Assembly: GCF_040958095.1 (NCBI RefSeq)
Contig: NC_091208.1
Location: forward strand, 5,673,061 to 5,737,060
Source: Procambarus clarkii
Taxonomy: Eukaryota > Arthropoda > Malacostraca > Decapoda > Cambaridae
Direction: 5' to 3'
DNA length: 64,000 nt
Translations under genes and position numbers: made by a program
The notes under the pieces: model-generated
Database searches by the model: none
Told to the model about the DNA's origin: nothing
Seen by the model: the letters and a program-made list of their open reading frames with translations, nothing else
Shown: one piece after another, positions 16,468 to 28,921 of the stretch
How positions within the stretch are numbered: the stretch's first letter is position 1
Layout of the letters: every line of letters starts with the position of its first letter

Positions 16468-17714
16468 AGGTTTCCACACTGCAGTCTACACTAAGGAAAC
16501 AAACATAGGAATGTGCCTAAATGCCAACAGCGACTGCCCAGACAGGTACAAGAGGAGTGTTGTTAACGCATATGTCGACCGTGCTCTCAGCCACAGCTCA
16601 GAATGGAAGCAAGTCGACGAAGAACTCTGTAGGGTAAGGCAGGTCCTAGTCAATAACGGCTTCTCAAATGGTTTCGTCGAAGACATCATAAGAAGGAAAG
16701 TGAAAAGCCATGCAACCTCTGAAGAGACAACTAACACAACACCTATACCCCCTATTAGACTATTTTACAGGAACTTCTTTTCCACAGCTCATAAAACGGA
16801 GGAAAGGGTCCTGAAAGATATTGTTAATAGAAACGTTATCCCTACAGACAAAAATCAGAGGATACAACTGACGATTTACTATAAAACCAGAAAAACGGCC
16901 AGCCTACTCATGAGAAACTCTCCAGACACAAAACAGAACGCTTTAAAAGAGACTAACGTCGTCTATGCCTTCAAATGCCCTCTTGGGGACTGTAAGCTCC
17001 AAAAAAAACAGTATATAGGCAAGACAACAACATCTCTTTCTAGGCGTTTAACGATGCATAAGCAACAGGGCTCCATTAAGGAACATATAATCTCTTCCCA
17101 CAACCAAACCATCGTCAGAGAAATCCTAGTAAACAACACAGAAATCATCGATAGATACAGCGATAGCAGGCGGCTTGACGTTTGCGAGGCACTACACATC
17201 AAGAAGTCAACACCAGCAATCAACAGCCAATTATTGCACAACTATATTCTACCCACCTCAAGACTCCGCTCCAATATAGAAGCATCAAGAAATATGGACC
17301 AATAGGCTTTCTACAAACACTTCTATTCAATATCCTTTGTTTCGTGTTCTGTCTTGTGTTGATGAAATTAATACCCTATTAATACTCTTGTTCTGTCTTG
17401 TGTTGATGAAATTAATACCCTATTAATACCACATTTTGTTCTGTCTTGTGTTAATGCCACATCACCCCTTCCACCTCACTCAAATGTAGATATAAAATCG
17501 GAGATGCGTAAGTTCTATTCAGTTGTGTATTTGTGAACTAAAGTCTTTGAAAATGTAATAAGTTTTACGAAACACGCTCGTGTCGCGTCAGACTAGAAAT
17601 AAAAATGAATTTTGGAGAATTGATTTTTGATTTACCTCCAACAGTGAAGCGAAATGTACGAAAGATTGAGAAAATTCGTGTTAGAATTATTAATCTTACT
17701 TTTTCGGTCATATT

Positions 17715-17716
<2 letters not shown>
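16468..17716 (+). mobile_element. Penelope-like element fragment, right arm of a palindrome
   Basis: Inverted near-copy of the left arm. Its ORF runs from 16,454 (starting in the spacer) or from the equivalent Met at 16,511 to 17,305. The GIY-YIG motifs are kept; substitutions include QYIG for RYIG and CEALHI for YEALHI. The 3' UTR has an extra copy of a roughly 56-bp segment (around 17,380-17,440) absent from the left arm. As in the left arm, the reverse transcriptase domain is absent. Confidence 0.85.

Positions 17717-17793
<77 letters not shown>
17717..17793. repeat. (TA)n microsatellite
   Basis: About 75 bp of TA repeats with one phase slip, bounding the right arm of the Penelope palindrome. 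Confidence 0.9.
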
Positions 17794-18094
17794 ACTGAAA
17801 ACTCACACCCCAGAAGTGACTCGAACCCATACTCCCAGAAGCAACGCAACTGGTATGTACAAGACGCCTTAATCCACTTGACCATCACGACCGGACATAA
17901 TGAGGTGATAGAATTGGCGGTGGGGTGGTTCAAATAGCCTCGGCTATCACCTCATTATGTCCGGTCGTGATGGTCAAGTGGATTAAGGCGTCTTGTACAT
18001 ACCAGTTGCGTTGCTTCTGGGAGTATGGGTTCGAGTCACTTCTGGGGTGTGAGTTTTCAGTTGCATATTGTCCAGGGGACCATTCTGGCTTGTT

Positions 18095-18098
<4 letters not shown>
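17794..18098. repeat. Inverted pair of 260-bp-family units
   Basis: Two partial copies of the 260-bp tRNA-related unit lie head to head (reverse at 17,794-17,912, forward at about 17,915-18,098), separated by a short residue of the unit. They resemble the flip at 4,617. The right copy stops within the unit and enters (TA)n. Confidence 0.8.
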
Positions 18099-18140
<42 letters not shown>

Positions 18141-18144
<4 letters not shown>

Positions 18145-18532
18145 GTACCTAATAGCCAGAACTCACTTCTCAGCCTACTATGCAAGGCCCGATTTGCCTA
18201 ATAAGCCAAGTTTTCTTGAATTAATGTTTTTTCGTCTACCTAACCTACCTAACCTAACCTAACCTAGTTTTTTTTGGCTACCTAACCTAACATTACCTAT
18301 AACGATAGGTTAGGTTAGGTTAGGTAGGGTTGGTTAGGTTCGATCGTATATCTACATTAATTTTAAATCCAATAAAAAAAAATTTACCTCATACATAATG
18401 AAATGGGTAGCTTTATCATTTCATAAGAAAAAAATTAGAGAAAATATATTAATTCAGGAAAACTTGGCTTATTAGGCAAATCGGGCCTTGCATAGTAGGC
18501 TGAGAAGTGAGTTCTGGCTACTAGGTACGACA
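18141..18532. mobile_element. 392-bp inverted-repeat element with TTAGG palindrome, copy 4
   Basis: Fourth copy, with (TA)n at 18,099-18,140 and 18,533-18,558 on either side. The central palindrome is CCTAA repeats, taacgata, then GGTTA repeats (about 18,240-18,338). All four copies sit inside (TA)n tracts. Confidence 0.75.
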
Positions 18533-18558
18533 TATATATATATATATATATATATATA

Positions 18559-20060
18559 CCACCTCTGGCTGGAAGAAGGGGGACCCATAGCCTCGGAGGA
18601 AACCACACATAACACATTGGAGGGAATGTGGGTCCCCTCCAATACAGTTTCTGTGTGCTTTTCTCCTACCACCCCCTTCCCTTTTTTTTTTCCTTTATTG
18701 TGTATTTAAAGGTTACAAAACGTACAAGACAAATGCCTAAAGGTTATGGATCTCTTGAAGCTCCTCCGCTTCTGGACAGGAACCGAGGACGCAGCAAGCA
18801 TTTCCCCTCTGGATCGCCACACTGAGACGCTGAAATAAAAAACTGGAAGCCCTTGGGTCTCTGGTGACATCAATGAGCTTGGACCCCAATTCCTTGAGAA
18901 ATCCCAAGGCACTCTTGCCCCAGGGGCCATGCGTCTCAGACGCTATGGGAACAAAGAGGTATTGACCTTCCAGTCGCCTGTACTTGAGTGATTTTGCTGT
19001 TTCCCTGTGGTTGGCCGCCCCACCTGCTTGATCAGCTCCCAAGTGTACATAGGTGTCAGCCAGGGTGGATACACATGTGTAGTCCCACACCAACTGTCTA
19101 CCCTCCTTCCATGAGTATATGGTGATGCCATCAGGGCGAAGTGCTGGGAAATCCGGGTTTTGGACCCCTAGGATGCGAGGTTCTCTCTCCGCTGGGCACC
19201 CAGCTGAGACGAGGCTTCTCTTGATGATGTCATTGACCTCGTTGTGTCTTGCATGCCAGCCCTTTGTGCTTCCGCAATGCAACCCATGCAGTCCGTATTG
19301 GTCTGCTTCCACCCTGTTGCAAATACACTTGTATTCAGTGTGAATTGGGGCACCAAGGCGGAGGGCCACTGCTACACGAAGGGATTCTGGATCTAGGCGC
19401 GTGCCCATTGCAGACATGGGTACTGCCAGGAGGAAGTCTCCTGCATGGGGGGGCACGCACTGCTCTGAGACGGGCTTTCTCCTTGTCTGATGTTGCGACG
19501 CTTAGCATGGCATCAGCTACTTTTTCCACTAGAGGGTGGTCCCAGCCGGACTGTTTGTGTTGTTTTGTTGGCTCTATAATGGTTGCTGGGGCTGCAAGAA
19601 CATTCCACTGATTTGAACATTCAGTGAAAGCAGGATCGTGTATTCCTGCTGAATCTCTCAGGGTTGCAGGTAAAATATCTCTGACGAGGTCGTGCGATGC
19701 ATGAGAGGAGGAAAGGAAGGCTGGTAGAGCAATTTGGGAGGCTGTGCGGACACCAAGGCCGCCGAGTCTTACAGGAAGGGTTGCTTGCTCCCACTGAGAG
19801 TCGTCCAATGGCAGGTTCAGGACTTTCACCAGCATGGACCTCAGAAGGGTGTCATACACATTTAACTTAGGGCTGCTGTAGGATGGAGAACATCTCAGAA
19901 AGTAGGTCAACTTAGGGAGAGACAGGCATCTTGTAAGGAGAAAGAGAGCATCATGGGCATCAATCTTGTCAATCCTGTCCTGCATTCTCTTTAGGTCAGT
20001 GATTTTTGCAGCCAGGATATATATCACACATTCTGATATTATAACTGAAAGCATAACATT
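18559..20060 (-). pseudogene. Non-LTR retrotransposon C-terminal region with restriction-like endonuclease
   Basis: Two overlapping minus-strand frames (19,335-20,054 and 18,737-19,456) are parts of one coding region broken by a frameshift near 19,450. The upstream part resembles the thumb/connection region after a reverse transcriptase. The downstream part has a Cys/His cluster (CIC...GLHGLHC...RH) and then a PD-(D/E)XK-like block with RPDG and VWDYTC, as in non-LTR elements that use a restriction-like endonuclease. The polymerase motifs lie outside the surviving piece. The 3' end holds a T-rich strand and about 80 bp shared with 4,847-4,937. Clade assignment is uncertain. Confidence 0.7.
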
Positions 20061-20631
20061 TTTAAATTACTAAAAATAAACAATTATTTTATGATAAGTA
20101 TACAAGTTGGAAACGTTACACTGGTGGACTCGTCCACCTCCTCACACACACGTAATTATCATAAACACTACTTGTTCAGTTGATACAAGCTCTCTTCCTT
20201 AGACAATCGAATATAATACAGTCATACATTCTAATACATCATAAAACATTATTGCCCACCATAGTATGGTAGGCTGCCACCATAGCAGCCCAGCCAACCA
20301 TCTATATTAGCATAATATTGAATGTTGTATATGAGATACATTATGCAAATCACTCATATTATATGCAAATAATCTCCTACAATCTAAGTGGGTTGATAAC
20401 AGATATGTTACTAATATAGAACTTGTGAGATCCACTAGATCATAACAATCATGGTGTACTGACTGTGATGGTGGAGAGTTCCCTGGACGCTAACTGGTGA
20501 CCCTGGTATACAGACTGTGGTGGTGGAGAGTTCCCAGGACGCTAACTGGGGAGCACCCCTTCTGGGTAACCAATGGACGAGTTACCAGGTACAAGGGGGA
20601 GGACTTTATGTTACGTGCCTCAAACCCCGAT
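20061..20631. other. Non-coding gap
   Basis: AT-rich sequence with no supportable gene. Around 20,455-20,550 two copies of a 55-bp repeat (gtacagactgtgatggtgg, gagttcccaggacgctaac) belong to the same degenerate family that is expanded at 51.7-52.3 kb. Confidence 0.5.
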
Positions 20632-21672
20632 TGTTACGGCCACTATGGACCAGTAATTCCGGGATCTTGTTGGATGAACCTCGTTTATAGTATCCGACCC
20701 CAAGTCGGTAGTACGCTTTCAAGAATTTGCTAGGTAGTGCAATAAGAGAAAGGGGGTTGAACAATACACTCAGTTCCCTTCACCAATATATTTACACTTA
20801 TGCCATTAAAATAAAATAAATAGGTTATTACTACACTTATTTACATTGATGTCACTTTCACACAGGACACCAAAAGCGCTCACATGCAGTGTTCGCGAAC
20901 CCCCAACGTTTCCACCACTCAGTACCTTGTCTAACCGTACTGGGAAAAACTGATGAGTTCACCTTTCACCTGGGCCAGTCCACTAACACAGTTTCACGAG
21001 GTGCCTATACCCCACTATCGCTCTCCTGCCACATGCTGGTAGAGGACTTCAGCCACATGCTGGTTGGGGTTACCAACAACCATATACAGGAGTAGCTAAC
21101 CCTTGGCAGCAGCCTCTAGCGACCACCTAGCAGCACTTCTCTACAGGCACCTCACTGTCGTCCATTACTCTCCTAAACAAATTCCCGGGGTACGCCGATC
21201 TCTTCCAACACTTGTGTAAACAGCAGCTAACACACTGCTTCAGATCGGCGGCGGCTTACTTAGTCATCTTCCAGAACCAAGTCGAGAGTATGTGGACTGC
21301 CCAAGGTAAACTGCCATCCTCAGTACCACTGCTTCCACACGTCCCCTCTCTGGACATAAACGTCAATAATTAGACAGACGGTACACTGGGAAAACCATGA
21401 GGTAACACTCACTGGAGAGTTGACATTATGCTCTGTAGCACATCAGATGGCGCTGATCGTGCCATGCTATCCACCAGAGGTTGTCCACGTCGACCTCTCT
21501 TGCTAACCAGGGCAGGAAACCACAGCCATTTGCCGCTGTCGCGCCAACACCAATAGATGGTGTTGTCTACGTAGCATCCAATATCAGGGGGGGGGGGGGG
21601 TTGGAGTGCAGACCCATTGACGGCGCTGGAATTGCCACCCTACACTCCGACGAAGGTGACGAGACCGTAACA
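20632..21672 (+). mobile_element. Solo LTR, TGTTACG family (1,041 bp)
   Basis: It begins TGTTACGGCC and ends GACCGTAACA, flanked by the 5-bp duplication CCGAT (20,627-20,631 and 21,673-21,677). It shares its start and the segment ccgaccccaagtcggtag with the LTRs of the element at 28,922. No internal sequence remains, so the element was removed by LTR-LTR recombination. Confidence 0.85.
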
Positions 21673-21677
21673 CCGAT

Positions 21678-22126
21678 CTTATCAGATAGATGGGTCATCC
21701 CCACCCACTGATTTCGATCCTTGGTTCACGTATGACTGGGAGGCTGGAACGGGTGTACCATCAGACCTGAGAAAAACAGACAACAACAAATGGCGGAAGC
21801 ATGGATATTACTCTGGGTTATAGGAAGTTGAATAACCCCCAGAGCAAAGCAAAGTATGCTACCCGAGTCATGCACATTAGTAAATACACACCATGCTTCT
21901 ACAGGAAATATATGAATTCTACTGATCCTGACTAAGGATGTTAACTAACGTTTTACTGTACAGCTCAAGATCTTGTTTCCATGGGGTGATAAAATTGAAC
22001 TTGACTACTGATGAGAGTTGGCAGAAGGTCATTCTCTGCCTCTGACTCAGCACTTGAACCGTAAACCAGGTCAGGAATTTGGCTTGCTGAAGGCAGCTCT
22101 AGTTCCTCCCCTAGCATGATATGATT
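21678..22126. other. Non-coding gap
   Basis: No gene supported. By position this should be the 3' end of the decayed Gypsy copy to the right (its LTR or the tail of its integrase), but I cannot recognise LTR ends. Confidence 0.4.
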
Positions 22127-25100
22127 TTAAGTTATTAATGTTATTCTCTTATCCTGGTCCTCAAAAATACCTTTAATAACAAAATTGACCGGACTTTCTC
22201 TTTCCATTACTCGATAATGGCCCCGCCATCTAGGTGCAAGTTTCCTACTTTGATTGGCAGGAGCCGCGTCATTAACTCTCAAAAGGAGACTCCCCACTTT
22301 CAACTCAAGAGGTCGTACCTTCTTGTCATAATGTTGACCATAGCGGTCACGTGCAGTTTTGGAAGCTTTAGCTGCAATTTTCCACGTATTCTTCATCTTA
22401 TTGAAGACCTCTGAGGGGTATTCCTCCCCATATACAATGTTGTGTCTGTTAAGCAGACCTGATGGGAAATTACGTGAATGACCAGTGAAAAGCGAAAGGG
22501 GTTTGGTGTTAATTGACTGATGGATGGCAGTGTTCAAAGGCATCTGGACATAGAACAGGTGTTCGTGCCATGAATTTGCATCGTGCTCTGCAAGAATTGC
22601 AAGCATATCTTTAACTGACCGATTTGTCCGTTCTGTCATACTGTTAGCCTGAGGGGTGATAAGCGGTAGTGAATGCTGACGTGTTTCTAAAATCTTACAA
22701 ACTTTTCAAAAAATATTCCCATTGAATTCCAGACCTCAATCAGAGACTAACACTTTAGGGAGGCTGAATACAGTTACGAACCTATTCAAGAACGCCTTTG
22801 CAACCGTACAAGGATCTTCCTGAGGCAATGCAATCAGTGTAGTGTACCTGGACAGATGATCCACCAACACCAACACGTACCGATTGCCTGAGTGACTGTG
22901 ATGGAGATCAATCAAATCAGCTCAAACCCGATCTAAGGGCTCAAAAATTTCTGGGAATTCCTGCAATGGAGCTTGTACCTTAAGGGTACCTTTTCTCCTT
23001 TGGCAGTCAGTGCCTGCATGATTTTACGAATTTAATGACCTTTAACATGCTAACATGCTCGGAAAATATAAGAGGGACTTTGCTTTCATCTGAGTCTTAA
23101 AAATGCCCGGATGACCTGCAATCTAAGATGCATGCGCGAGTCTCAAAGCCACCGTTTTTAATGCATCTGGGATAACCAGCTTAAATACTGCTCAATCTTT
23201 CTGTCCTTTACATAATACAATATCCCATCTTTTAATTCAAAATCATGTATGGCTAAATTACGTAACTTTGAAGGGTAGTTTCCTCCTATCAAATGTTCAG
23301 TGATTTCTTTCCATCTAGGTTCATTCATCATGAATTCTATCATTTTCTCACTAGTGTGACGGTAAAGCGTTGGTGTTCGGCTGTTTCAAAAGCTAGGGGC
23401 AGGGCCTCGTTACATTAGAGAGAAAAAAAGAGAAAAGCTGGAACTTACGTCTGTGGTAAGGTAATGGGAAGACACACAAAACACAAGTAAATTTAACAAT
23501 GAAATTTTAATTACTTTAGAAAAACAAGACATGAATAAAGTTAAGCACATAAAATATAAAGGACAAGTCAACAAACAAAATAATATGAATAATCACTGGC
23601 AAATGAAAAGTTACGTTAAGACAAGTGAGTTACAGTGATAGCAAAATAAATATGAATGGAGCTGGAATATTGGCTTCGAGCTGCCACCTCCCTTAGTACA
23701 CGAAAGCCAAGGCTTAGTCTACCAGCGAGAGATGTCAACTGCAAGGAGCACTGAGATATTCTGACAATACTGGGCCACTGCAGCCCAGACATCAACTTGT
23801 GGCGGAGGGCGGAGGGCAGGTGTGACGGGACACCAGCCAATCAGTGACAGGCAGGCAAAGGACAAGCAGTTTGCTGATTTACGGTGGCGGTAGCTAGCAG
23901 GTGTCACTGTGTGCTGGGTACGTTTTGCTCTCTGGGCAAAACGTTTGGCGATACTTGCTGGACGTATCTTCTATATTATCTTTTGTTTTTACGTACTATG
24001 TAGGGAAGAGCAGGCTCAATCTCTCTTGAAAGAGATTATCGTCACACTAGAAATATTTTCAAAAATAATTTTTCATTAATAGTGGCGATGTTTCTACTCA
24101 GAGTATCTGGCACTACATGTGACGGTCCAGGCTCGTAAAGTATCTGGAATGAGTGAGCAGGCAGTTCATTAGACCAATGTAACATGCATCAGCACTTGGT
24201 TCTTTTCTTGAAAATATGAGTAAAAGCCCTTTGATCTGTATAAATCAAAAAGTGACGTTGGAATAGATACGTTTCAAAGTATCGGACACTTTCTACTACA
24301 GCCAAAGCTTCCCAGTCGATTGCAAAATAGTGGACCTCCGGCCCCTTAACCTTCCTGCTAAAATACGCTACCTGGTGAGAAAGATTATCATTATCGCGCT
24401 GCATCAAACACCCACCAATAGCTATGGCACTGGCGTCTGTGTGTACTTCCCACTCCTTATCAAAATCTGGTACTGCCAATACTGGGGTGGTAATGAGTGG
24501 ACTCTTTAATTTTATATAGGCGGTATCATGCTCTGGAATTTAATATTTTTATTAATCAGATCAGTTAAGGGCGCTGATGTACTGTCAAAACCCTCAATGT
24601 GGTGACGGAAATATCTGTCTGCTCCACAAAAAACTGTGAAAATCCCTTGCCGTCTTTGGTGTTGGCATGTCAGCAATGGCCCGACAGGAGTTGGGGTCAG
24701 GTCGGATATCGTCTGTGCTCACCTGGAACCCCAGAAACTTGAATTTCTGAGATGCCAGAGTCCCTTTTGCACATTCAATTTAAATCCTGCCTTATATAAT
24801 AGCGACACCGTCTCAGTCAAAGCTTGTAAGTGTTCATCGGACGTCCTGGAATAGATTACCACATCATCCAGGTATGCTAATGAGTGTCTTCCCATGGCTG
24901 GGCTGAGGATATAATTGATTGCCCTCAGAAATGACAAAGGGGCTGTCTTTAATCCAAAGGGCAGAGCATGAATTAATATGAATGTAACCCATCAGAGAAA
25001 GCTGTCTTTTCTCTGTCTTTCTTCGCCACTGGTATCACCCAATATGCCAATTTTGCATCCAGAGTGGAAAAATATTTGGCGGACCCAAATTGATCAATTA

Positions 25101-26470
25101 TTTCCGGAATTCGGGGTAAAAGGTAAACATCACCCATAGTAAAGTCATTGACCTTCTGATAGTCCACACAAAACCGATAACTACTATCCGTCTTACACAC
25201 TACACCACTGGCGACAACCAAGGTGACGTACTAGGCTCTATCACGTTCTGCCTCAAAATTTTATGACACTCCTCTCTGATTACTTCCTTGGCCCATTCCG
25301 AAAGCCTCCACTGCCGAGTGTAGCGGGTGGTGTCCTGTTGGAATAACGTGTTCAATTCTTTCCAGAAGGCCAATTTTGTCGTCCTCTGTTGCAAACAGTC
25401 TAGGGAATCTACGTAAGATCTCCCTCACAAGTTTCCTATCTGACTGTTGCATATGTTGCAAGTTCAGTGTCTAGATTAACTTATCTATCTCATGTATTTC
25501 TATATTTCCCTGTCACGTTCTTGTTCTTTAACTGTTTAACGCCCTCCATTACATTTAATGTAATACATTGTGCAGTGATGGCTGGTCTCTCCTCCTGGCT
25601 TTGGTACTGAAAAAAAATCCGTGTTCTTTACAATCATAGTCTGAGACACCCTATCACCTACTCTAACGCGATAGGCTTTATGTGAAATGTCGACGACTGG
25701 GATGAGCACACCTTTGTCAAGCACCAAAATTAGATGATGAAGAATTAATAATCTGTCATAACTACCCGCCACCTGAAGGGTGGTACCTGGTGCAATTTGA
25801 CATCCCACAGATACTTTAATAAACTTTACTGAATGGGGTGGGCACCATTGTTTTGTCAATGCATGCAACCCACATGACTTTTTGTCTATGTTTGGAAGAT
25901 AATTAAACAGCAATTTGGGGTAATGAATGTTGTACTTCTGATTCCCACAAATGGAAGCGACCACTGGCAGATGATCTACCATTCTAATGGGGTACACTAC
26001 CTGATCCAACCTCAATCTGTAATTCCTTGCTCCCTCGTGAGCAATCAGAGAGAAGTTAAACCGTCCCAGGAAGTCCATTCCTACCAAAACATCCCAAGTG
26101 AATGTAAGATTTTCGACAATAGTGCAATAGTGGATGTAAAAGTGGGTGTCCCACTTCGAAATTAAGTGTACCTTTGTCCAAAATGTTAATTTGTTGGTCA
26201 TTAACTGCTGTCAAATGTTTCGCACAACGCTTAAGGCATGCATTTCTCAATTTGCTGAAGGCTGAATTTTTTATAAAGGTCGCTTGGTTTTCCGTGTCCA
26301 CAAACGCCGTCAAACTCTTACCATCGACCTTCACTACAAATGTAGGCTTGCCATCCTGAGCACTGACCTGTCATGGGGTCATCCCTGACCCGTGCACTCG
26401 TGCACACATTCCTGAAATGGCCTCGACCATGACAATTCTAACAAATTTCATTACATATTCTACGTCTCCC
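22127..26470 (-). pseudogene. Decayed Gypsy-type gag-pol with reverse transcriptase
   Basis: Minus-strand pieces occur in normal Gypsy order: a CCHC zinc knuckle interrupted by a stop (about 26,412-26,455); protease (26,365 to about 25,536) with DTE where DTG is expected; reverse transcriptase (25,394-24,719) including the YLDD active site in AYLDDVVIYS; RNase H (24,479-24,189, with DAS, WEAL and the TDQ block); the start of the integrase zinc-binding region (23,343-23,158); and an integrase C-terminal piece (22,639-22,127) with TERTNRSVK and WRGHY. Frames change repeatedly and stops are frequent, so it is dead. A solo LTR of another family is inserted at 23,355. This is the only reverse transcriptase of LTR type in the window. 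Confidence 0.85.
23355..24046 (-). mobile_element. Solo LTR, TGTGAC family (692 bp), nested in the decayed Gypsy copy
   Basis: It starts TGTGACGGTAAAGCGTTGG and ends GATTATCGTCACA, with CTAG duplicated on both sides (23,351-23,354 and 24,047-24,050). It is homologous along its length to the LTRs of the element at 40,471-46,516. It splits the integrase region from the RNase H region of the host element, so it inserted after that element. Confidence 0.9.
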
Positions 26471-26649
26471 AGAAGCCCGCTGGCAACATTCTCCAGCAAC
26501 TTCTTAAGAGGCAACACTAGGAATGGGGGAAGGGGGGAAGGAGGGATGGAAGGGAGGTAAGGAATAGGTGAAGGGTTAATGTAGGAAGTGTGGTGGGTAA
26601 CAGGAGGAGGGATTGGTTGGAAGAGTTGGGGGAATAGGCGGAAGGTGAG
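26471..26649. repeat. G/A-rich low-complexity stretch
   Basis: Irregular gggaagg and ggagg words on the plus strand lead up to the solo LTR. This may be the diverged edge of the minisatellite that resumes at 27,701. Confidence 0.5.
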
Positions 26650-27695
26650 TGTTACGGTATCGACACCATCGTCGGAGTGTGGAGTGGCAATTTCAGCGCC
26701 ATCTGTGGGTCTGCACTCCAACTCCTTTTGTATTTGGTGCAATTCGGACAACGCCATCTGTTGGTGGTGGCGTGGCAGTGGTGAATGGCTCCGGTTTCCT
26801 GCCTCAGTTAGAATGTGAGGTCAATGATGACCTCTGCTGGGTGGCGTAGATCAGCGCCATCTAGGTTGTGGTTACAAGGCCAAATATCAAGTCCCCGGTA
26901 AACGAGTGTTATCCCAGAGTTACCCAGTGTACTGTCCATCTGGCTAATGACGTTTTTATGTCCACAGAGGTGACATATGGAGGAGATTGAGCTGAGGAGG
27001 GCAGTTTACCTTGGACGGTCCATGAACCCTTAGCTTGGTCCTGTGAGAAGACTAAGTAGCTGCCGTCGATCCGAGCAGTGTGTGTGTGTTAAATGCTGGT
27101 ATATGTAGTGTGGATGAAGATCAGCGTACCCGGGATTGGCTAATAAGAGTTACGGAAGACAGTGATGTGCTTATTGTGAAGTGCTCTTAGGAAACTTCTA
27201 GAGGCTTCTGCCAGGGTGTTAGCCACCACTATATTAGTTAGTCTGGGACCCCTGTCAGCGTATTGCTGAAGCCCTCTGCCAGTGAGTAACTGGAGAGCAA
27301 AGGTGGGGTATAGGCACATCGTGATACTGTGTGGGTGGACTGGCCCATGCAGGAGGTGAACTTGCCAGTGTTTGTCAGTGGACAACGTGTACCTGGAATG
27401 TAGGCTCACTTGGACTTGATGAACACTGTCGTTGTGGTGTGCCCTGAGTGAAAGAGGCAATTGAACATAAGTGTAGCAATAATCTATTAAAAATATATAT
27501 ATATAATGGTGAAGGTGTGAATATATTGGTGAAGGGAATTGTGCCTTGCTTATGCCCTCCGCCCCCTTATTTATGTATTGCACTACTGCTTGCTGCAGCC
27601 AGTTTCTTGAAAGCTTACTACCTATTTGTGGTCGGATACAGAGAGAGAGGTTATAATATCAAGAACCCGTTTACTGGCCCATAGTGGCCGTAACA
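26650..27695 (-). mobile_element. Solo LTR, TGTTACG family (1,046 bp)
   Basis: It begins TGTTACGGTATCG and ends GTGGCCGTAACA, flanked by GTGAG on both sides (26,645-26,649 and 27,696-27,700). It is in the opposite orientation to the LTR at 20,632 and closest in its ends to the one at 48,831. Confidence 0.85.
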
Positions 27696-27700
27696 GTGAG

Positions 27701-28921
27701 TGAAGGCCGGGTGGGGTGTAAGCGGGACGAAGACCAGGAGAGGGTTGGAAGGTGTGTCCTGGGAGGGGTTGCTGGGGTGGGTTGTAACCAGGGGGAGGTT
27801 GAGGGATAGGAATTATTGACTGAGGGGTTGTGAGGTTGGGTGTTGTAATCAAGGAAGGTTAGGGGTTGTAGACAGAGGGGGTTTTGAGATTGGGGGTTGT
27901 ACGCAGGGAAGCCTTGAGGTTGGGGGTTGTAGACAGGAGGGTTGTCTGGTTGGGGGTTGTAGACAGAGTGATTGTTTGGTTGGGGGTTGTAGACATGGGG
28001 ATTGTGAGGTTGGGGGTTGTAGACAGTGAGGTTGAGGGTTGTAGACAGAATGATTGTTTGGTTGGGGGTTGTAGACATGGGAATTGTGAGGTTGGAGGTT
28101 GTAGACAGTGAGGTTGAGGGTTGTAAACATGGGGGTTGTGAGGTTGGGGAGTTGTAGACATGGAGGTTGTGAGGTTGGGGGTTGTAGACCGGGGGTTGTG
28201 AGGTTAGGGGTTGTAGACCAGTTGGTTGGGAGATTGGGGGTTGTAGACCAGTTGGTTGTGAGGTTGGGGGTTGTTGACCGGGGATTGTGAGGTTGGGGGT
28301 TGTAGACAGGGAGGTTGGGGGTTGTAGACCTGGGGATGTGAGGTTGGGGGTTGTAGACCTGGGGATGTGAGGTGGGGGTTGTAGACCGGGGGTTGTGAGG
28401 TTGGGGGTTGTAGACAGGAGGGTTGTCTGGTTGGGGGTTGTATACAGGGTGATTGTTAGGTTGGAGATTGTAAACATGGGGAGTTTGAGGTTGGGGGTTG
28501 TAGACATGGAGGTTGTGAGCTTGGGGGTTGTAGACTGGGGTTGTGAGGTTGGGGGTTGTAGACTGGGGGTTGTGAGGTTGGGGGTTGTAGACAGGGAGGT
28601 TGTGAGGTTGGGGGTTGTAGACTGGGGGTTGTGAGGTTGGGGGTTGTAGACAGGGAGGTTGTGAGCTTGGGGGTTGTAGACTGGGGGTTGTGAGGTTGGG
28701 GGGTTGTAGACAGGGAGGTTGTGAGCTTGGGGGTTGTAGACAGGGACGTTGTGAGGTTGGGAGTTTTAGGCATGGGGGTTGTGAGGTTGGGGGTTGTAGA
28801 TCAGGGCTTGTGTGGCTGGGGTTGTAGACAGGGAAGGTTTGAGGTTAGGGGTTGTAGAACAGGGGTTGTGAGGTTGGGGATGTTGACAGGGAAGGTTGGG
28901 GTTGGGGGTTGTAGACAGGAG
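27701..28921. repeat. 30-bp G-rich minisatellite, left block
   Basis: About 40 imperfect copies of a roughly 30-bp unit reading ttgtgaggttgggggttgta plus gacaggaggg. Copies are more varied here than in the right block, with unit-length changes, so frames break more often. The plus strand carries closely spaced G-runs. The block is cut at aggag by the Gypsy insertion. Confidence 0.95.
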
